Shown piece after piece: positions 1 to 12,000 of a stretch of 64,000 bases of DNA. The position numbers and the translations under genes are program-made. The stretch comes from Auanema rhodensis (taxonomy: Eukaryota > Nematoda > Chromadorea > Rhabditida > Rhabditidae): the NCBI GenBank assembly GCA_964057225.1, contig OZ059899.1, forward strand, positions 17,616,501 to 17,680,500, given 5' to 3'. Numbering within the stretch: the first letter of the stretch is position 1; every line of letters begins with the position of its first letter. Below the pieces are notes generated by a model, which saw only the letters and a list, made by a program, of their open reading frames with translations, searched no databases and had not been told where the DNA came from.

Positions 1-1278
1 GCTGCGTCGATCTGTGTTATCAGATTTGCGCTAGCTTAAAAAAGCACCGAGATATCAACTGATATAAGTTCACACTTATATCCTCGATTTTCACCCTGAA
101 AAATTGATTTTTTCGTTGAATAACATTGTCCATCGTCTTCGCCTTGAAAAAAGGAATCTAAAAACAACTACTTTTTGTGAAATTATTTCGAAATTTTTAG
201 GTAAAATTTTTGTCAAAATGTTTTTGAAAGCAATGTTGAGTGTACATGGAAACTCAACATACACTAATGCATCATTTTTCAAACGATCATGACTAATTTT
301 TGTATTGAGCGTTTCTCAATGTAGTATAATGCACTCGATGCGGATTTTTAAGCTGCGTCGATCTGTGTTATCAGATTTGCGCTATCTTTAAAATGCACCG
401 ATATATCAACTGATATAAGTTCACACTTATATCCTCGATTTTCACCCTGAAAATTTGATTTTTTCGTTGAATAACATTGTCCATCGTCTTCGCCTTGAAA
501 AAAGGAATCTAAAAACATCTACTTTTTGTGAAATTATTTTGAAATTTTTAGGGAAAATTTTGGTCAAAATGTTTTTGGAAGCAATGTTGAGTGTACATGG
601 AAACTCAACATACACTAATGCATCATTTTTCAAACGTAAGCTGCGTCGATCTGTGTTATCAGATTTGCGCTAGCTTAAAAAAGCACCGAGATATCAACTG
701 ATATAAGTTCACACTTATATCCTCGATTTTCACCCTGAAAAATTGATTTTTTCGTTGAATAACATTGTCCATCGTCTTCGCCTTGAAAAAAGGAATCTAA
801 AAACAACTACTTTTTGTGAAATTATTTCGAAATTTTTAGGTAAAATTTTTGTCAAAATGTTTTTGAAAGCAATGTTGAGTGTACATGGAAACTCAACATA
901 CACTAATGCATCATTTTTCAAACGATCATGACTAATTTTTGTATTGAGCGTTTCTCAATGTAGTATAATGCACTCGATGCGGATTTTTAAGCTGCGTCGA
1001 TCTGTGTTATCAGATTTGCGCTATCTTTAAAATGCACCGATATATCAACTGATATAAGTTCACACTTATATCCTCGATTTTCACCCTGAAAATTTGATTT
1101 TTTCGTTGAATAACATTGTCCATCGTCTTCGCCTTGAAAAAAGGAATCTAAAAACATCTACTTTTTGTGAAATTATTTTGAAATTTTTAGGGAAAATTTT
1201 GGTCAAAATGTTTTTGGAAGCAATGTTGAGTGTACATGGAAACTCAACATACACTAATGCATCATTTTTCAAACGATC
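1..1278. repeat. Tandem duplication of a 639-bp A dimer
   Basis: Bases 1-636 reappear at 640-1275 with no difference I can find by eye. The unit is one full monomer (351 bp) plus a shortened one (288 bp). The identity contrasts with the visible differences among the other left-array monomers, so the duplication is recent or is an assembly effect. The window happens to begin at the first base of the duplicated block. Confidence 0.85.
352..639 (-). repeat. Shortened satellite A monomer (63-bp deletion)
   Basis: This monomer runs normally to tttttcaaacg at about 636 and then jumps to taagctgcgtcg, the start of the next unit. The stretch normally lying between them, from atcat through the ttctcaatg segment to ggattttt, is missing, so the unit is 288 bp instead of 351. 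The otherwise matching monomer at 991 is full length, so the loss happened in this copy or at the duplication breakpoint. Confidence 0.85.
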
Positions 1279-2514
1279 ATAACTAATTTTTGTATTAAGC
1301 GTTTCTCAATGTTGTATAGTGCATTCGATGCGGATTTTTAAGCTGCGTCGATCTGTGTTATCAGATTTGCGCTAGCTTAAAAATGCACCGAGATATCAAC
1401 TGATATAAGTTCACACTTATATCCTCGATTTTCACCCTGAAAAATTGATTTTTTCGTTGAATAACATTGTCCATCGTCTTTGCCTTGAAAAAAGGAATCT
1501 AAAAACAACTACTTTCTGTGAAATTATTTCGAAATTTTTAGGGAAAATTTTTGTCAAAATGTTTTTGGAAGCAATGTTGAGTGTACATGGAAACTCAACA
1601 TACACTAATGCATCATTTTTCAAACGATCATAACTAATTTTTGTATTGAGCGTTTCTCAATGTTGTATAGTGCATTCGATGCGGATTTTTAAGCTGCGTC
1701 GATCTATGTTATCAGATTTGCGCTATCTTAAAAATGCACCGAGATATCAACTGATATAAGTTCACACTTATAATCTCGATTTTCACCCTGAAGAATTAAT
1801 TTTTTTGTTGAATAACATTGTCCATCGTCTTCACCTTGAAAAAAGGAATCTAAAAACATCTACTTTTTGTAAAATTATTTTGAAATTTTTAGGGAAAATT
1901 TTTGTCAAAATGTTTTTGGAAGCAATGTTGAGTGTACATGGAAACTCAACATACACTAATGCATCATTTTTCAAACGATCATAACTAATTTTTGTATCAA
2001 GCGTTTCTCAATGTAGTATAGTGCATTCGATGCGGATTTTTAAGCTGCGTCGATCTGTGTTATCAGATTTGCGCTAGCTTAAAAATGCACCGAGATATCA
2101 ACTGATATAAGTTTACACTTATATCCTCGATTTTCACCCTGGAGAATCAATTTTTTCGTTGAATAACATTGTCCATCGTCTTCGCCTTGAAAAAAGGAAT
2201 CTAAAAACATCTACTTTTTGTGAAATTATTTTGAAATTTTTAGGGAAAATTTTGGTCAAAATGTTTTTGGAAGCAATGTTGAGTGTACATGGAAACTCAA
2301 CATACACTAATGCATCATTTTTCAAACGATCATGACTAATTTTTGTATTGAGGGTTTCTCAATGTAGTATAGTGCATTCGATGCGGATTTTTAAGCTGCG
2401 TCGATCTGTGTTATCAGATTTGCGCTAGCTTAAAAATGCACCGAGATATCAACTGATATAAGTTCACACTTATATCCTCGATTTTCACCCTGAAAAATTG
2501 ATTTTTTCGTTGAA

Positions 2515-2532
2515 TAACATTGTGTACATGTC
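2515..2532. other. Abrupt A-to-B satellite junction (left)
   Basis: Family A sequence is intact through gaataacattgt, ending at 2523, where A would continue ccatcgtc. From about 2525 the sequence is tacatgtcatgtg, which is internal to family B. Base 2524 fits neither family clearly. There is no spacer, transposon end or evident target-site duplication. The A monomer is cut about 129 bp after its local start. Confidence 0.93.
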
Positions 2533-5045
2533 ATGTGTTTACTGCTCTAGCTGGTTTTCAATTTTTATGAGATTTTGCATCATCTTACAACAAATTCAAT
2601 TAAATCTAACATGAAATATTTTTTCGTTTTGAAAAGCATTGAATATCATTGTTCCTTATAATATTGGATTTGAATATTGCTTCGTTAGTTTTATGATTTT
2701 TGCTACTACATGTCATGTGTTTACTGCTCTAGCTGGATTTCAATTTTTATGAGATTTTTCATCATCTTACAACAAATTCAATTGAATCTAACATGAGTTA
2801 TTTTTTCGTTTTGAAAAGCATTGAATATCATTGTTCCTTGTAATATTGGATTTGATTATTGCTTTGTTAGCTTTATGATTTTTGCTACTGTGTAGCTTCA
2901 GTTTGCTGCTCTAGCTGGTTTTCAATTTTTATGAGATATTTCATCATCTTACAACAAATTCAATTGAATCTAACATGAAATATTTTTTCGTTTTGAAAAG
3001 CATTGAATATCATTGTTCCTTGTAATATTGGATTTGATTATTGCTTTGTTAGCTTTATGATTTTTGCTACTGTGTAGCTTCAGTTTGCTGCTCTAGCTGG
3101 TTTTCAATTTTTATGAGATATTTCATCATCTTACAACAAATTCAATTGAATCTAACATGAAATATTTTTTCGTTTTGAAAAGCATTGAATATCATTGTTC
3201 CTTGTAATATTGGATTTGATTATTGCTTTGTTAGCTTCATGATTTTTGCTACTGTATAGCTTCAGTTTGCTGCTCTAGCTGGTTTTCAATTTTTATGAGA
3301 TTTTTCATCATCTTACAAGAAATTCAATTGAATCTAACATGAATTTTTTTTTCGTTTTGAAAAGCATTGAATATCATTGTTCCTTGTAATATTGGATTTG
3401 AATATTGCTTCGTTAGTTTTATGATTTTTGCTACTATATGTCATTTGTTTACTGCTCTAGCTGCTGTTCACTTTTTATGAGATTTTTCATCATCTTACAA
3501 CAAATTCAATTGAATCTAACATGAAATATTTTTTCGTTTTGAAAAGCATTGAATATCATTGTTCCTTATAATATTGGATTTGAATATTGCTTCGTTAGTT
3601 TTATGATTTTTGCTACTGTATAGCTTCAGTTTGCTGCTCTAGCTGGTTTTCAATTTTTATGAGATTTTTCATCATCTTACAACAAATTCAATTGAATCTA
3701 ACATGAGTTATTTTTTCGTTTTGAAAAGCATTGAATATCATTGTTCCTTGTAATATTGGATTTGATTATTGCTTTGTTAGCTTTATGATTTTTGCTACTG
3801 TATAGCTTCAGTTTGCTGCTCTAGCTGGTTTTCAATTTTTATGAGATTTTGCATCATCTTACAACAAATTCAATTAAATCTAACATGAAATATTTTTTCG
3901 TTTTGAAAAGCATTGAATATCATTGTTCCTTATAATATTGGATTTGAATATTGCTTCGATAGTTTTATGATTTTTGCTACTACATGTCATGTGTTTACTG
4001 CTCTAGCTGGTTTTCAATTTTTATGAGATTTTTCATCATCTTACAACAAATTCAATTGAATCTAACATGAGTTATTTTTTCGTTTTGAGAAGCATTGAAT
4101 ATCATTGTTCCTTGTAATATTGGATTTGATTATTGCTTTGTTAGCTTTATGATTTTTGCTACTGTGTAGCTTCAGTTTGCTGCTCTAGCTGGTTTTCAAT
4201 TTTTATGAGATTTTTCATCATCTTACAACAAATTCAATTGAATCTAACATGAAATATTTTTTCGTTTTGAAAAGCATTGAATATCATTGTTCCTTGTAAT
4301 ATTGGATTTGATTATTGCTTTGTTAGCTTTATGATTTTTGCTACTGTATAGCTTCAGTTTGCTGCTCTAGCTGGTTTTCACTTTTTATGAGATTTTTCAT
4401 CATCTTACAACAAATTCAATTGAATCTCATGTGAATTATTTTTTTTTTTAAAAAAGCATTGAATATCATTGTTCCTTATAATATTGGATTTGAATATTGC
4501 TTTGTTAGCTTTAAGATGTTTGCTTATGCATAGCTTCAGTTTGCTGCTCTAGCTGGTTTTCACTTTTTATGAGATTTTTCATCATCTTACAACAAATTCA
4601 ATTGAATCTCATGTGAATTATTTTTTTTTTTAAAAAAGCATTGAATATCATTGTTCCTTATAATATTGGATTTGAATATTGCTTTGTTAGCTTTATGATT
4701 TTTGCTACTGTTTAGCTTCAGTTTGCTGCTCTAGCTGGTTTTCACTTTTTATGAGATTTTTCATCATCTTACAACAAATTCAATTGAATCTCATGTGAAT
4801 TATTTTTTTTTTTAAAAAAGCATTGAATTTCATTGTTTCTTGTAATGATGGATTTGAATATTGCTTTGTTAGCTTTATGATTTTTGCTACTGTTTAGCTT
4901 CAGTTTGCTGCTCTAGCTGGTTTTCAATTTTTATGAGATTTTTCATCATCTTACAACAAATTCAATTGAATCTAACATGAAATATTTTTTCGTTTTGAAA
5001 AGCATTGAATTTCATTGTTTCTTGTAATGATGGATTTGAATATTC
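2525..5045 (+). repeat. Satellite B array, left arm (182-bp monomer)
   Basis: This is a tandem array of a 182-bp monomer. The motif ctgctctag recurs at 2542, 2724, 2906, 3088, 3270, 3452, 3634, 3816, 3998, 4180, 4362, 4544, 4726 and 4908, always exactly 182 bp apart. Two recurrent subtypes differ just before this motif: one carries acatgtcatgtgtttactg, the other tagcttcagtttgctg. The array ends at the orientation switch near 5045. It shows no sequence similarity to family A that I can see beyond general AT-richness. Plus orientation is defined by this arm. No gene is present. Confidence 0.97.
4379..4830 (+). repeat. B sub-block with long T tract
   Basis: Three successive B monomers share a variant in which the usual ctaacatgaaata is replaced by ctcatgtgaatta followed by an uninterrupted run of about 12 T and then aaaaaagc. 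The same variant in opposite orientation (an A run followed by taattcacatgag) occurs in the right arm, for example near 8985-9010, 9535-9555 and 10441-10465. Confidence 0.85.
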
Positions 5046-5084
5046 ATCTCATAAAAATTGAAAACCAGCTAGAGCAGCAAACTG
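4901..5084. repeat. Inversion centre of the B arrays
   Basis: Left-arm sequence runs to ggatttgaatatt at about 5044 and is followed directly by catctcataaaaattg, which is family B on the opposite strand. The segment 5046-5084 is the exact reverse complement of 4901-4939, so the arms can pair with an unpaired 106-base stretch (4940-5045) between them. Pairing continues outward imperfectly; the next roughly 15 bases differ at one position. The 8-bp palindrome gaattattc-like element at the switch is gaatattc, at 5038-5045. The breakpoint is placed at 5044-5046. Confidence 0.9.
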
Positions 5085-5195
5085 AAGCTATACAGTAGCA
5101 AAAATCATGAAGCTAACAAAGCAATAATCAAATCCAATATTACAAGGAACAATGATATTCAATGCTTTTCAAAACGAAAAAATAACTCATGTTAG

Positions 5196-5207
5196 ATTCA
5201 ATTGAAT
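5196..5207. other. 12-bp perfect palindrome in the B monomer
   Basis: attcaattgaat is its own reverse complement. It recurs in most B monomers of both arms (for example 2776-2787). Variants lose symmetry by a single change, giving attcaaatgaat or ttaattgaat. It is the clearest internal dyad of family B. Confidence 0.85.
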
Positions 5208-5264
5208 TTGTTGTAAGATGATGAAAAATCTCATAAAAATTGAAATCCAGCTAGAGCAGTAAAC

Positions 5265-5275
5265 ACATGACATGT
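5265..5275. other. Subtype-specific dyad in B monomers
   Basis: acatg and catgt flank a single a. The element is present only in the B subtype with agtaaacacatgacatg and is replaced in the other subtype (gcaaactgaagc). Some copies have acagggcatg instead, which removes one arm. Confidence 0.7.
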
Positions 5276-5317
5276 AGTAGCAAAAATCATAAAACTAACA
5301 AAGCAATATTCAAATCC

Positions 5318-5790
5318 AATATTACAAGAAACAATTATATTCACTACTATTTGAAACGAAAAAATAGTTCATATTAGATTCAAATGAATTTGTTGCAAGA
5401 TTATGAAAAATCTCATAATAATAGAAAACCAGCTAGAAGCAAACTGAAGCTATGCAGTAGCAAAATCTTAAAACAAACGAAGCAATATTCAAATCAATTA
5501 TTACAAGAAATAATGATATTCAATGCTTTTTAAAAAGAAAAAATAATTCATCTTAGATTCAATTGAATTTGTTGTGAGATTATGAAAAATCTAATAAAAA
5601 GTGAAAACCAGCTAAAGCAGCAAACTGAAGCTATGCAGAAGCAAAAATGTTAAAGGTAACAAAGCAATATTCAAATCCATCATTACAAGAAACAATGAAA
5701 TTCAATGCTTTTTAAAAAAAAAAAATTCATATTAGATTCAAATGAATTTGTTGTCACAGGACGATTATTCTCATAAAAATGGAAAACTAG
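5318..5790 (-). repeat. Divergent B monomers near the inversion
   Basis: About two and a half monomers here carry many private changes: cactactatttgaaacg in place of the aatgcttttcaaaacg region, loss of two bases in the gctagagcag motif at 5432, two 179-bp spacings, and the rare string cacaggacgattattctc at about 5755-5772 in place of aagatgatgaaaaatctc. They are older or less homogenised than the units on either side. Confidence 0.8.
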
Positions 5791-6153
5791 CTAGAGCAGC
5801 AAACTGAAGCTATACAGTAGCAAAAATCATAAAGCTAACAAAGCAATAATCAAATCCAATATTACAAGGAACAATGATATTCAATGCTTTTCAAAACGAA
5901 AAAATAACTCATGTTAGATTCAATTGAATTTGTTGTAAGATGATGAAAAATCTCATAAAAATTGAAAACCAGCTAGAGCAGTAAACACATGACATGTAGT
6001 AGCAAAAATCATAAAACTATCGAAGCAATATTCAAATCCAATATTATAAGGAACAATGATATTCAATGCTTTTCAAAACGAAAAAATATTTCATGTTAGA
6101 TTCAATTGAATTTGTTGTAAGATGATGAAATATCTCATAAAAATTGAAAACCA

Positions 6154-7973
6154 GCTAGAGCAGTAAACACATGACATGTAGTAGCAAAAATCATAAAACT
6201 ATCGAAGCAATATTCAAATCCAATATTATAAGGAACAATGATATTCAATGCTTTTCAAAACGAAAAAACATTTCATGTTAGATTTAATTGAATTTGTTGT
6301 AAGATGATGCAAAATCTCATAAAAATTGAAAACCAGCTAGAGCAGCAAACTGAAGCTATACAGTAGCAAAAATCATGAAGCTAACAAAGCAATAATCAAA
6401 TCCAATATTACAAGGAACAATGATATTCAATGCTTTTCAAAACGAAAAAATATTTCATGTTAGATTCAATTGAATTTGTTGTAAGATGATGAAATATCTC
6501 ATAAAAATTGAAAACCAGCTAGAGCAGCAAACTGAAGCTACACAGTAGCAAAAATCATAAAGCTAACAAAGCAATAATCAAATCCAATATTACAAGGAAC
6601 AATGATATTCAATGCTTTTCAAAACGAAAAAATAACTCATGTTAGATTCAATTGAATTTGTTGTAAGATGATGAAAAATCTCATAAAAATTGAAATCCAG
6701 CTAGAGCAGTAAACACATGACATGTAGTAGCAAAAATCATAAAGCTAACAAAGCAATAATCAAATCCAATATTACAAGGAACAATGATATTCAATGCTTT
6801 TCAAAACGAAAAAATAACTCATGTTAGATTCAATTGAATTTGTTGTAAGATGATGAAAAATCTCATAAAAATTGAAATCCAGCTAGAGCAGTAAACACAT
6901 GACATGTAGTAGCAAAAATCATAAAACTAACGAAGCAATATTCAAATCCAATATTATAAGGAACAATGATATTCAATGCTTTTCAAAACGAAAAAATATT
7001 TCATGTTAGATTCAATTGAATTTGTTGTAAGATGATGAAATATCTCATAAAAATTGAAAAACAGCTAGAGCAGTAAACACATGACATGTAGTAGCAAAAA
7101 TCATAAAACTATCGAAGCAATATTCAAATCCAATATTATAAGGAACAATGATATTCAATGCTTTTCAAAACGAAAAAACATTTCATGTTAGATTTAATTG
7201 AATTTGTTGTAAGATGATGCAAAATCTCATAAAAATTGAAAACCAGCTAGAGCAGCAAACTGAAGCTATACAGTAGCAAAAATCATGAAGCTAACAAAGC
7301 AATAATCAAATCCAATATTACAAGGAACAATGATATTCAATGCTTTTCAAAACGAAAAAATATTTCATGTTAGATTCAATTGAATTTGTTGTAAGATGAT
7401 GAAATATCTCATAAAAATTGAAAACCAGCTAGAGCAGCAAACTGAAGCTACACAGTAGCAAAAATCATAAAGCTAACAAAGCAATAATCAAATCCAATAT
7501 TACAAGGAACAATGATATTCAATGCTTTTCAAAACGAAAAAATAACTCATGTTAGATTCAATTGAATTTGTTGTAAGATGATGAAAAATCTCATAAAAAT
7601 TGAAATCCAGCTAGAGCAGTAAACACATGACATGTAGTAGCAAAAATCATAAAGCTAACAAAGCAATAATCAAATCCAATATTACAAGGAACAATGATAT
7701 TCAATGCTTTTCAAAACGAAAAAATAACTCATGTTAGATTCAATTGAATTTGTTGTAAGATGATGAAAAATCTCATAAAAATTGAAATCCAGCTAGAGCA
7801 GTAAACACATGACATGTAGTAGCAAAAATCATAAAACTAACGAAGCAATATTCAAATCCAATATTATAAGGAACAATGATATTCAATGCTTTTCAAAACG
7901 AAAAAATATTTCATGTTAGATTTAATTGAATTTGTTGTAAGATGATGCAAAATCTCATAAAAATTGAAAACCA
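6154..7973 (-). repeat. B higher-order repeat, 910-bp pentamers
   Basis: Two consecutive five-monomer units (about 6154-7063 and 7064-7973) carry the same ordered set of variants. The order is: a unit with ctatcgaag and aacatttcatg; a unit with catgaagc; a unit with gctacacag; a unit with gaaatccag; and another with gaaatccag followed by aactaacgaag. Corresponding monomers are almost identical across the 910-bp offset, while neighbouring monomers differ. The register breaks in the last monomer, near 7920. Confidence 0.85.
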
Positions 7974-9065
7974 GCTAGAGCAGCAAACTGAAGCTATACA
8001 GTAGCAAAAATCATAAAGCTAACAAAGCAATAATCAAATCCAATATTACAAGGAACAATGATATTCAATGCTTTTCAAAACGAAAAAATAACTCATGTTA
8101 GATTCAATTGAATTTGTTGTAAGATGATGAAAAATCTCATAAAAATTGAAAACCAGCTAGAGCAGTAAACACATGACATGTAGTAGCAAAAATCATAAAA
8201 CTATCGAAGCAATATTCAAATCCAATATTATAAGGAACAATGATATTCAATGCTTTTCAAAACGAAAAAATATTTCATGTTAGATTCAATTGAATTTGTT
8301 GTAAGATGATGAAATATCCCATAAAAATTGAAAACCAGCTAGAGCAGTAAACACATGACATGTAGTAGCAAAAATCATAAAACTATCGAAGCAATATTCA
8401 AATCCAATATTATAAGGAACAATGATATTCAATGCTTTTCAAAACGAAAAAACATTTCATGTTAGATTTAATTGAATTTGTTGTAAGATGATGCAAAATC
8501 TCATAAAAATTGAAAACCAGCTAGAGCAGCAAACTGAAGCTATACAGTAGCAAAAATCATGAAGCTAACAAAGCAATAATCAAATCCAATATTACAAGGT
8601 ACAATGATATTCAATGCTTTTCAAAACGAAAAAATATTTCATGTTAGATTCAATTGAATTTGTTGTAAGATGATGAAAAATCTCATAAAAAGTGAACACC
8701 AGCTAGAGCAGCAAACTGAAGCTATGCATAAGCAAACATCTTAAAGCTAACAAAGCAATATTCAAATCCAATATTACAAGGAACAATGATATTCAATGCT
8801 TTTCAAAACGAAAAAATATTTCATGTTAGATTCAATTGAATTTGTTGTAAGATGATGAAAAATCTCATAAAAATTGAAAACCAGCTAGAGCAGCAAACTG
8901 AAGCTATACAGTAGCAAAAATCATAAAGCTGACAAAGCAATATTCAAATCCATCATTACAAGAAACAATGAAATTCAATGCTTTTTTAAAAAAAAAAATA
9001 ATTCACATGAGATTCAAATGAATTTGTTGTAAGATGATGAAAAATCTCATAAAAATTGAAAACTA

Positions 9066-12000
9066 GCTAGAGCAGTAAACACAGGGCATGTAGTAGCAAA
9101 AATCTTAAAGCAAACAAAGCAATATTCAAATCCAATATTACAAGAAACATAGAAATTCAATGCTTTTTAAAACGAAAAAATAGTTCATGTTAGATTCAAA
9201 TGAATTTGTTGTAAGATGATGAAAAATCTCATAAAAATTGAAAACCAGCTAGAGCAGCAAACTGAAGCTATACAGTAGCAAAAATCATAAAGCTAACAAA
9301 GCAATATTCAAATCCAATATTACAAGGAACAATGATATTCAATGCTTTTCAAAACGAAAAAATATTTCATGTTAGATTCAAATGAATTTGTTGTAAGATG
9401 ATGAAAAATCTCATAAAAATTGAAAACCAGCTAGAGCAGCAAACTGAAGCTATACAGTAGCAAAAATCATAAAGCTAACAAAGCAATATTCAAATCCATC
9501 ATTACAAGAAACAATGAAATTCAATGCTTTTTTAAAAAAAAAAATAATTCACATGAGATTCAAATGAATTTGTTGTAAGATGATGAAAAATCTCATAAAA
9601 ATTGAAAACCAGCTAGAGCAGCAAACTGAAGCTATACAGTAGCAAAAATCATAAAGCTAACAAAGCAATATTCAAATCCAATATTACAAGGAACAATGAT
9701 ATTCAATGCTTTTCAAAACGAAAAAATATTTCATGTTAGATTCAATTGAATTTGTTGTAAGATGATGAAAAATCTCATAAAAAGTGAAAACCAGCTAGAG
9801 CAGCAAACTGAAGCTATGCATAAGCAAACATCTTAAAGCTAACAAAGCAATATTCAAATCCAATATTACAAGGAACAATGATATTCAATGCTTTTCAAAA
9901 CGAAAAAATAATTCATGTTAGATTCAATTGAATTTGTTGTAAGATGATGAAAAATCTCATAAAAATTGAAAACCAGCTAGAGCAGCAAACTGCAGCTATA
10001 CAGTAGCAAACATCTTAAAGCTAACAAAGCAATAATCAAATCCAATATTACAAGGAACAATGATATTCAATGCTTTTCAAAACGAAAAAATAATTCATGT
10101 TAGATTCAATTGAATTTGTTGTAAGATGATGAAAAATCTCATAAAAATTGAAAACCAGCTAGAGCAGTAAACACATGACATGTAGTAGCAAAAATCATAA
10201 AACTAACAAAGCAATATTCAAATCCAATATTATAAGGAACAATGATATTCAATGCTTTTCAAAACGAAAAAATATTTCATGTTAGATTCAATAGAATTTG
10301 TTGTAAGATGATGAAAAATCTCATAAAAATTGAAAACCAGCTAGAGCAGCAAACTGAAGCTATACAGTAGCAAAAATCATAAAGCTAACAAAGCAATATT
10401 CAAATCCATCATTACAAGAAACAATGAAATTCAATGCTTTTTTAAAAAAAAAAATAATTCACATGAGATTCAAATGAATTTGTTGTAAGATGATGAAAAA
10501 TCTCATAAAAATTGAAAACTAGCTAGAGCAGTAAACACAGGGCATGTAGTAGCAAAAATCATAAAGCTAACAAAGCAATATTCAAATCCAATATTACAAG
10601 GAACAATGATATTCAATGCTTTTCAAAACGAAAAAATATTTCATGTTAGATTCAATTGAATTTGTTGTAAGATGATGAAAAATCTCATAAAAAGTGAAAA
10701 CCAGCTAGAGCAGCAAACTGAAGCTATACAGTAGCAAAAATCATAAAGCTAACAAAGCAATATTCAAATCCAATATTACAAGGAACAATGATATTCAATG
10801 CTTTTCAAAACGAAAAAATATTTCATGTTAGATTCAAATGAATTTGTTGTAAGATGATGAAAAATCTCATAAAAATTGAAAACCAGCTAGAGCAGTAAAC
10901 ACATGACATGTAGTAGCAAAAATCATAAAACTAACAAAGCAATATTCAAATCCAATATTATAAGGAACAATGATATTCAATGCTTTTCAAAACGAAAAAA
11001 TATTTCATGTTAGATTCAATAGAATTTGTTGTAAGATGATGAAAAATCTCATAAAAATTGAAAACCAGCTAGAGCAGCAAACTGAAGCTATGCATAAGCA
11101 AACATCTTAAAGCTAACAAAGCAATATTCAAATCCAATATTACAAGAAACATAGAAATTCAATGCTTTTTAAAACGAAAAAATAGTTCATGTTAGATTCA
11201 AATGAATTTGTTGTAAGATGATGAAAAATCTCATAAAAATTGAAAACCAGCTAGAGCAGCAAACTGAAGCTATACAGTAGCAAAAATCATAAAGCTAACA
11301 AAGCAATATTCAAATCCATCATTACAAGAAACAATGAAATTCAATGCTTTTTTAAAAAAAAAAATAATTCACATGAGATTCAAATGAATTTGTTGTAAGA
11401 TGATGAAAAATCTCATAAAAATTGAAAACCAGCTAGAGCAGCAAACTGAAGCTATACAGTAGCAAAAATCATAAAGCTAACAAAGCAATATTCAAATCCA
11501 ATATTACAAGGAACAATGATATTCAATGCTTTTCAAAACGAAAAAATATTTCATGTTAGATTCAATTGAATTTGTTGTAAGATGATGAAAAATCTCATAA
11601 AAAGTGAAAACCAGCTAGAGCAGCAAACTGAAGCTATGCATAAGCAAACATCTTAAAGCTAACAAAGCAATATTCAAATCCAATATTACAAGGAACAATG
11701 ATATTCAATGCTTTTCAAAACGAAAAAATAATTCATGTTAGATTCAATTGAATTTGTTGTAAGATGATGAAAAATCTCATAAAAATTGAAAACCAGCTAG
11801 AGCAGCAAACTGCAGCTATACAGTAGCAAACATCTTAAAGCTAACAAAGCAATAATCAAATCCAATATTACAAGGAACAATGATATTCAATGCTTTTCAA
11901 AACGAAAAAATAATTCATGTTAGATTCAATTGAATTTGTTGTAAGATGATGAAAAATCTCATAAAAATTGAAAACCAGCTAGAGCAGCAAACTGAAGCTA

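Larger units (their letters stand above)
1..2523 (-). repeat. Satellite A array, left, inverted (351-bp monomer)
   Basis: This is a tandem array of the 351-bp family A monomer, reverse-complemented relative to the large array from 15311 onward. Using gctgcgtcga as the monomer start, units begin at 1, 352, 640, 991, 1342, 1693, 2044 and 2395. The unit at 352 is shortened to 288 bp and the last is cut at 2523, where family B begins. Monomers here differ from one another more than neighbours in the right array do. For example, the unit at 1693 has ttcaccttg and cttataatctc where the others have ttcgccttg and cttatatcctc. No gene is visible; short open frames on both strands are by-products of the repeat. 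Orientation is assigned relative to the right array only. Confidence 0.97.

Noticed and set aside
104-2325. Small open frames on both strands in the left A array
   Set aside because: They are the same satellite frame and its antisense shadow, repeated with the monomer period. They are not separate genes.
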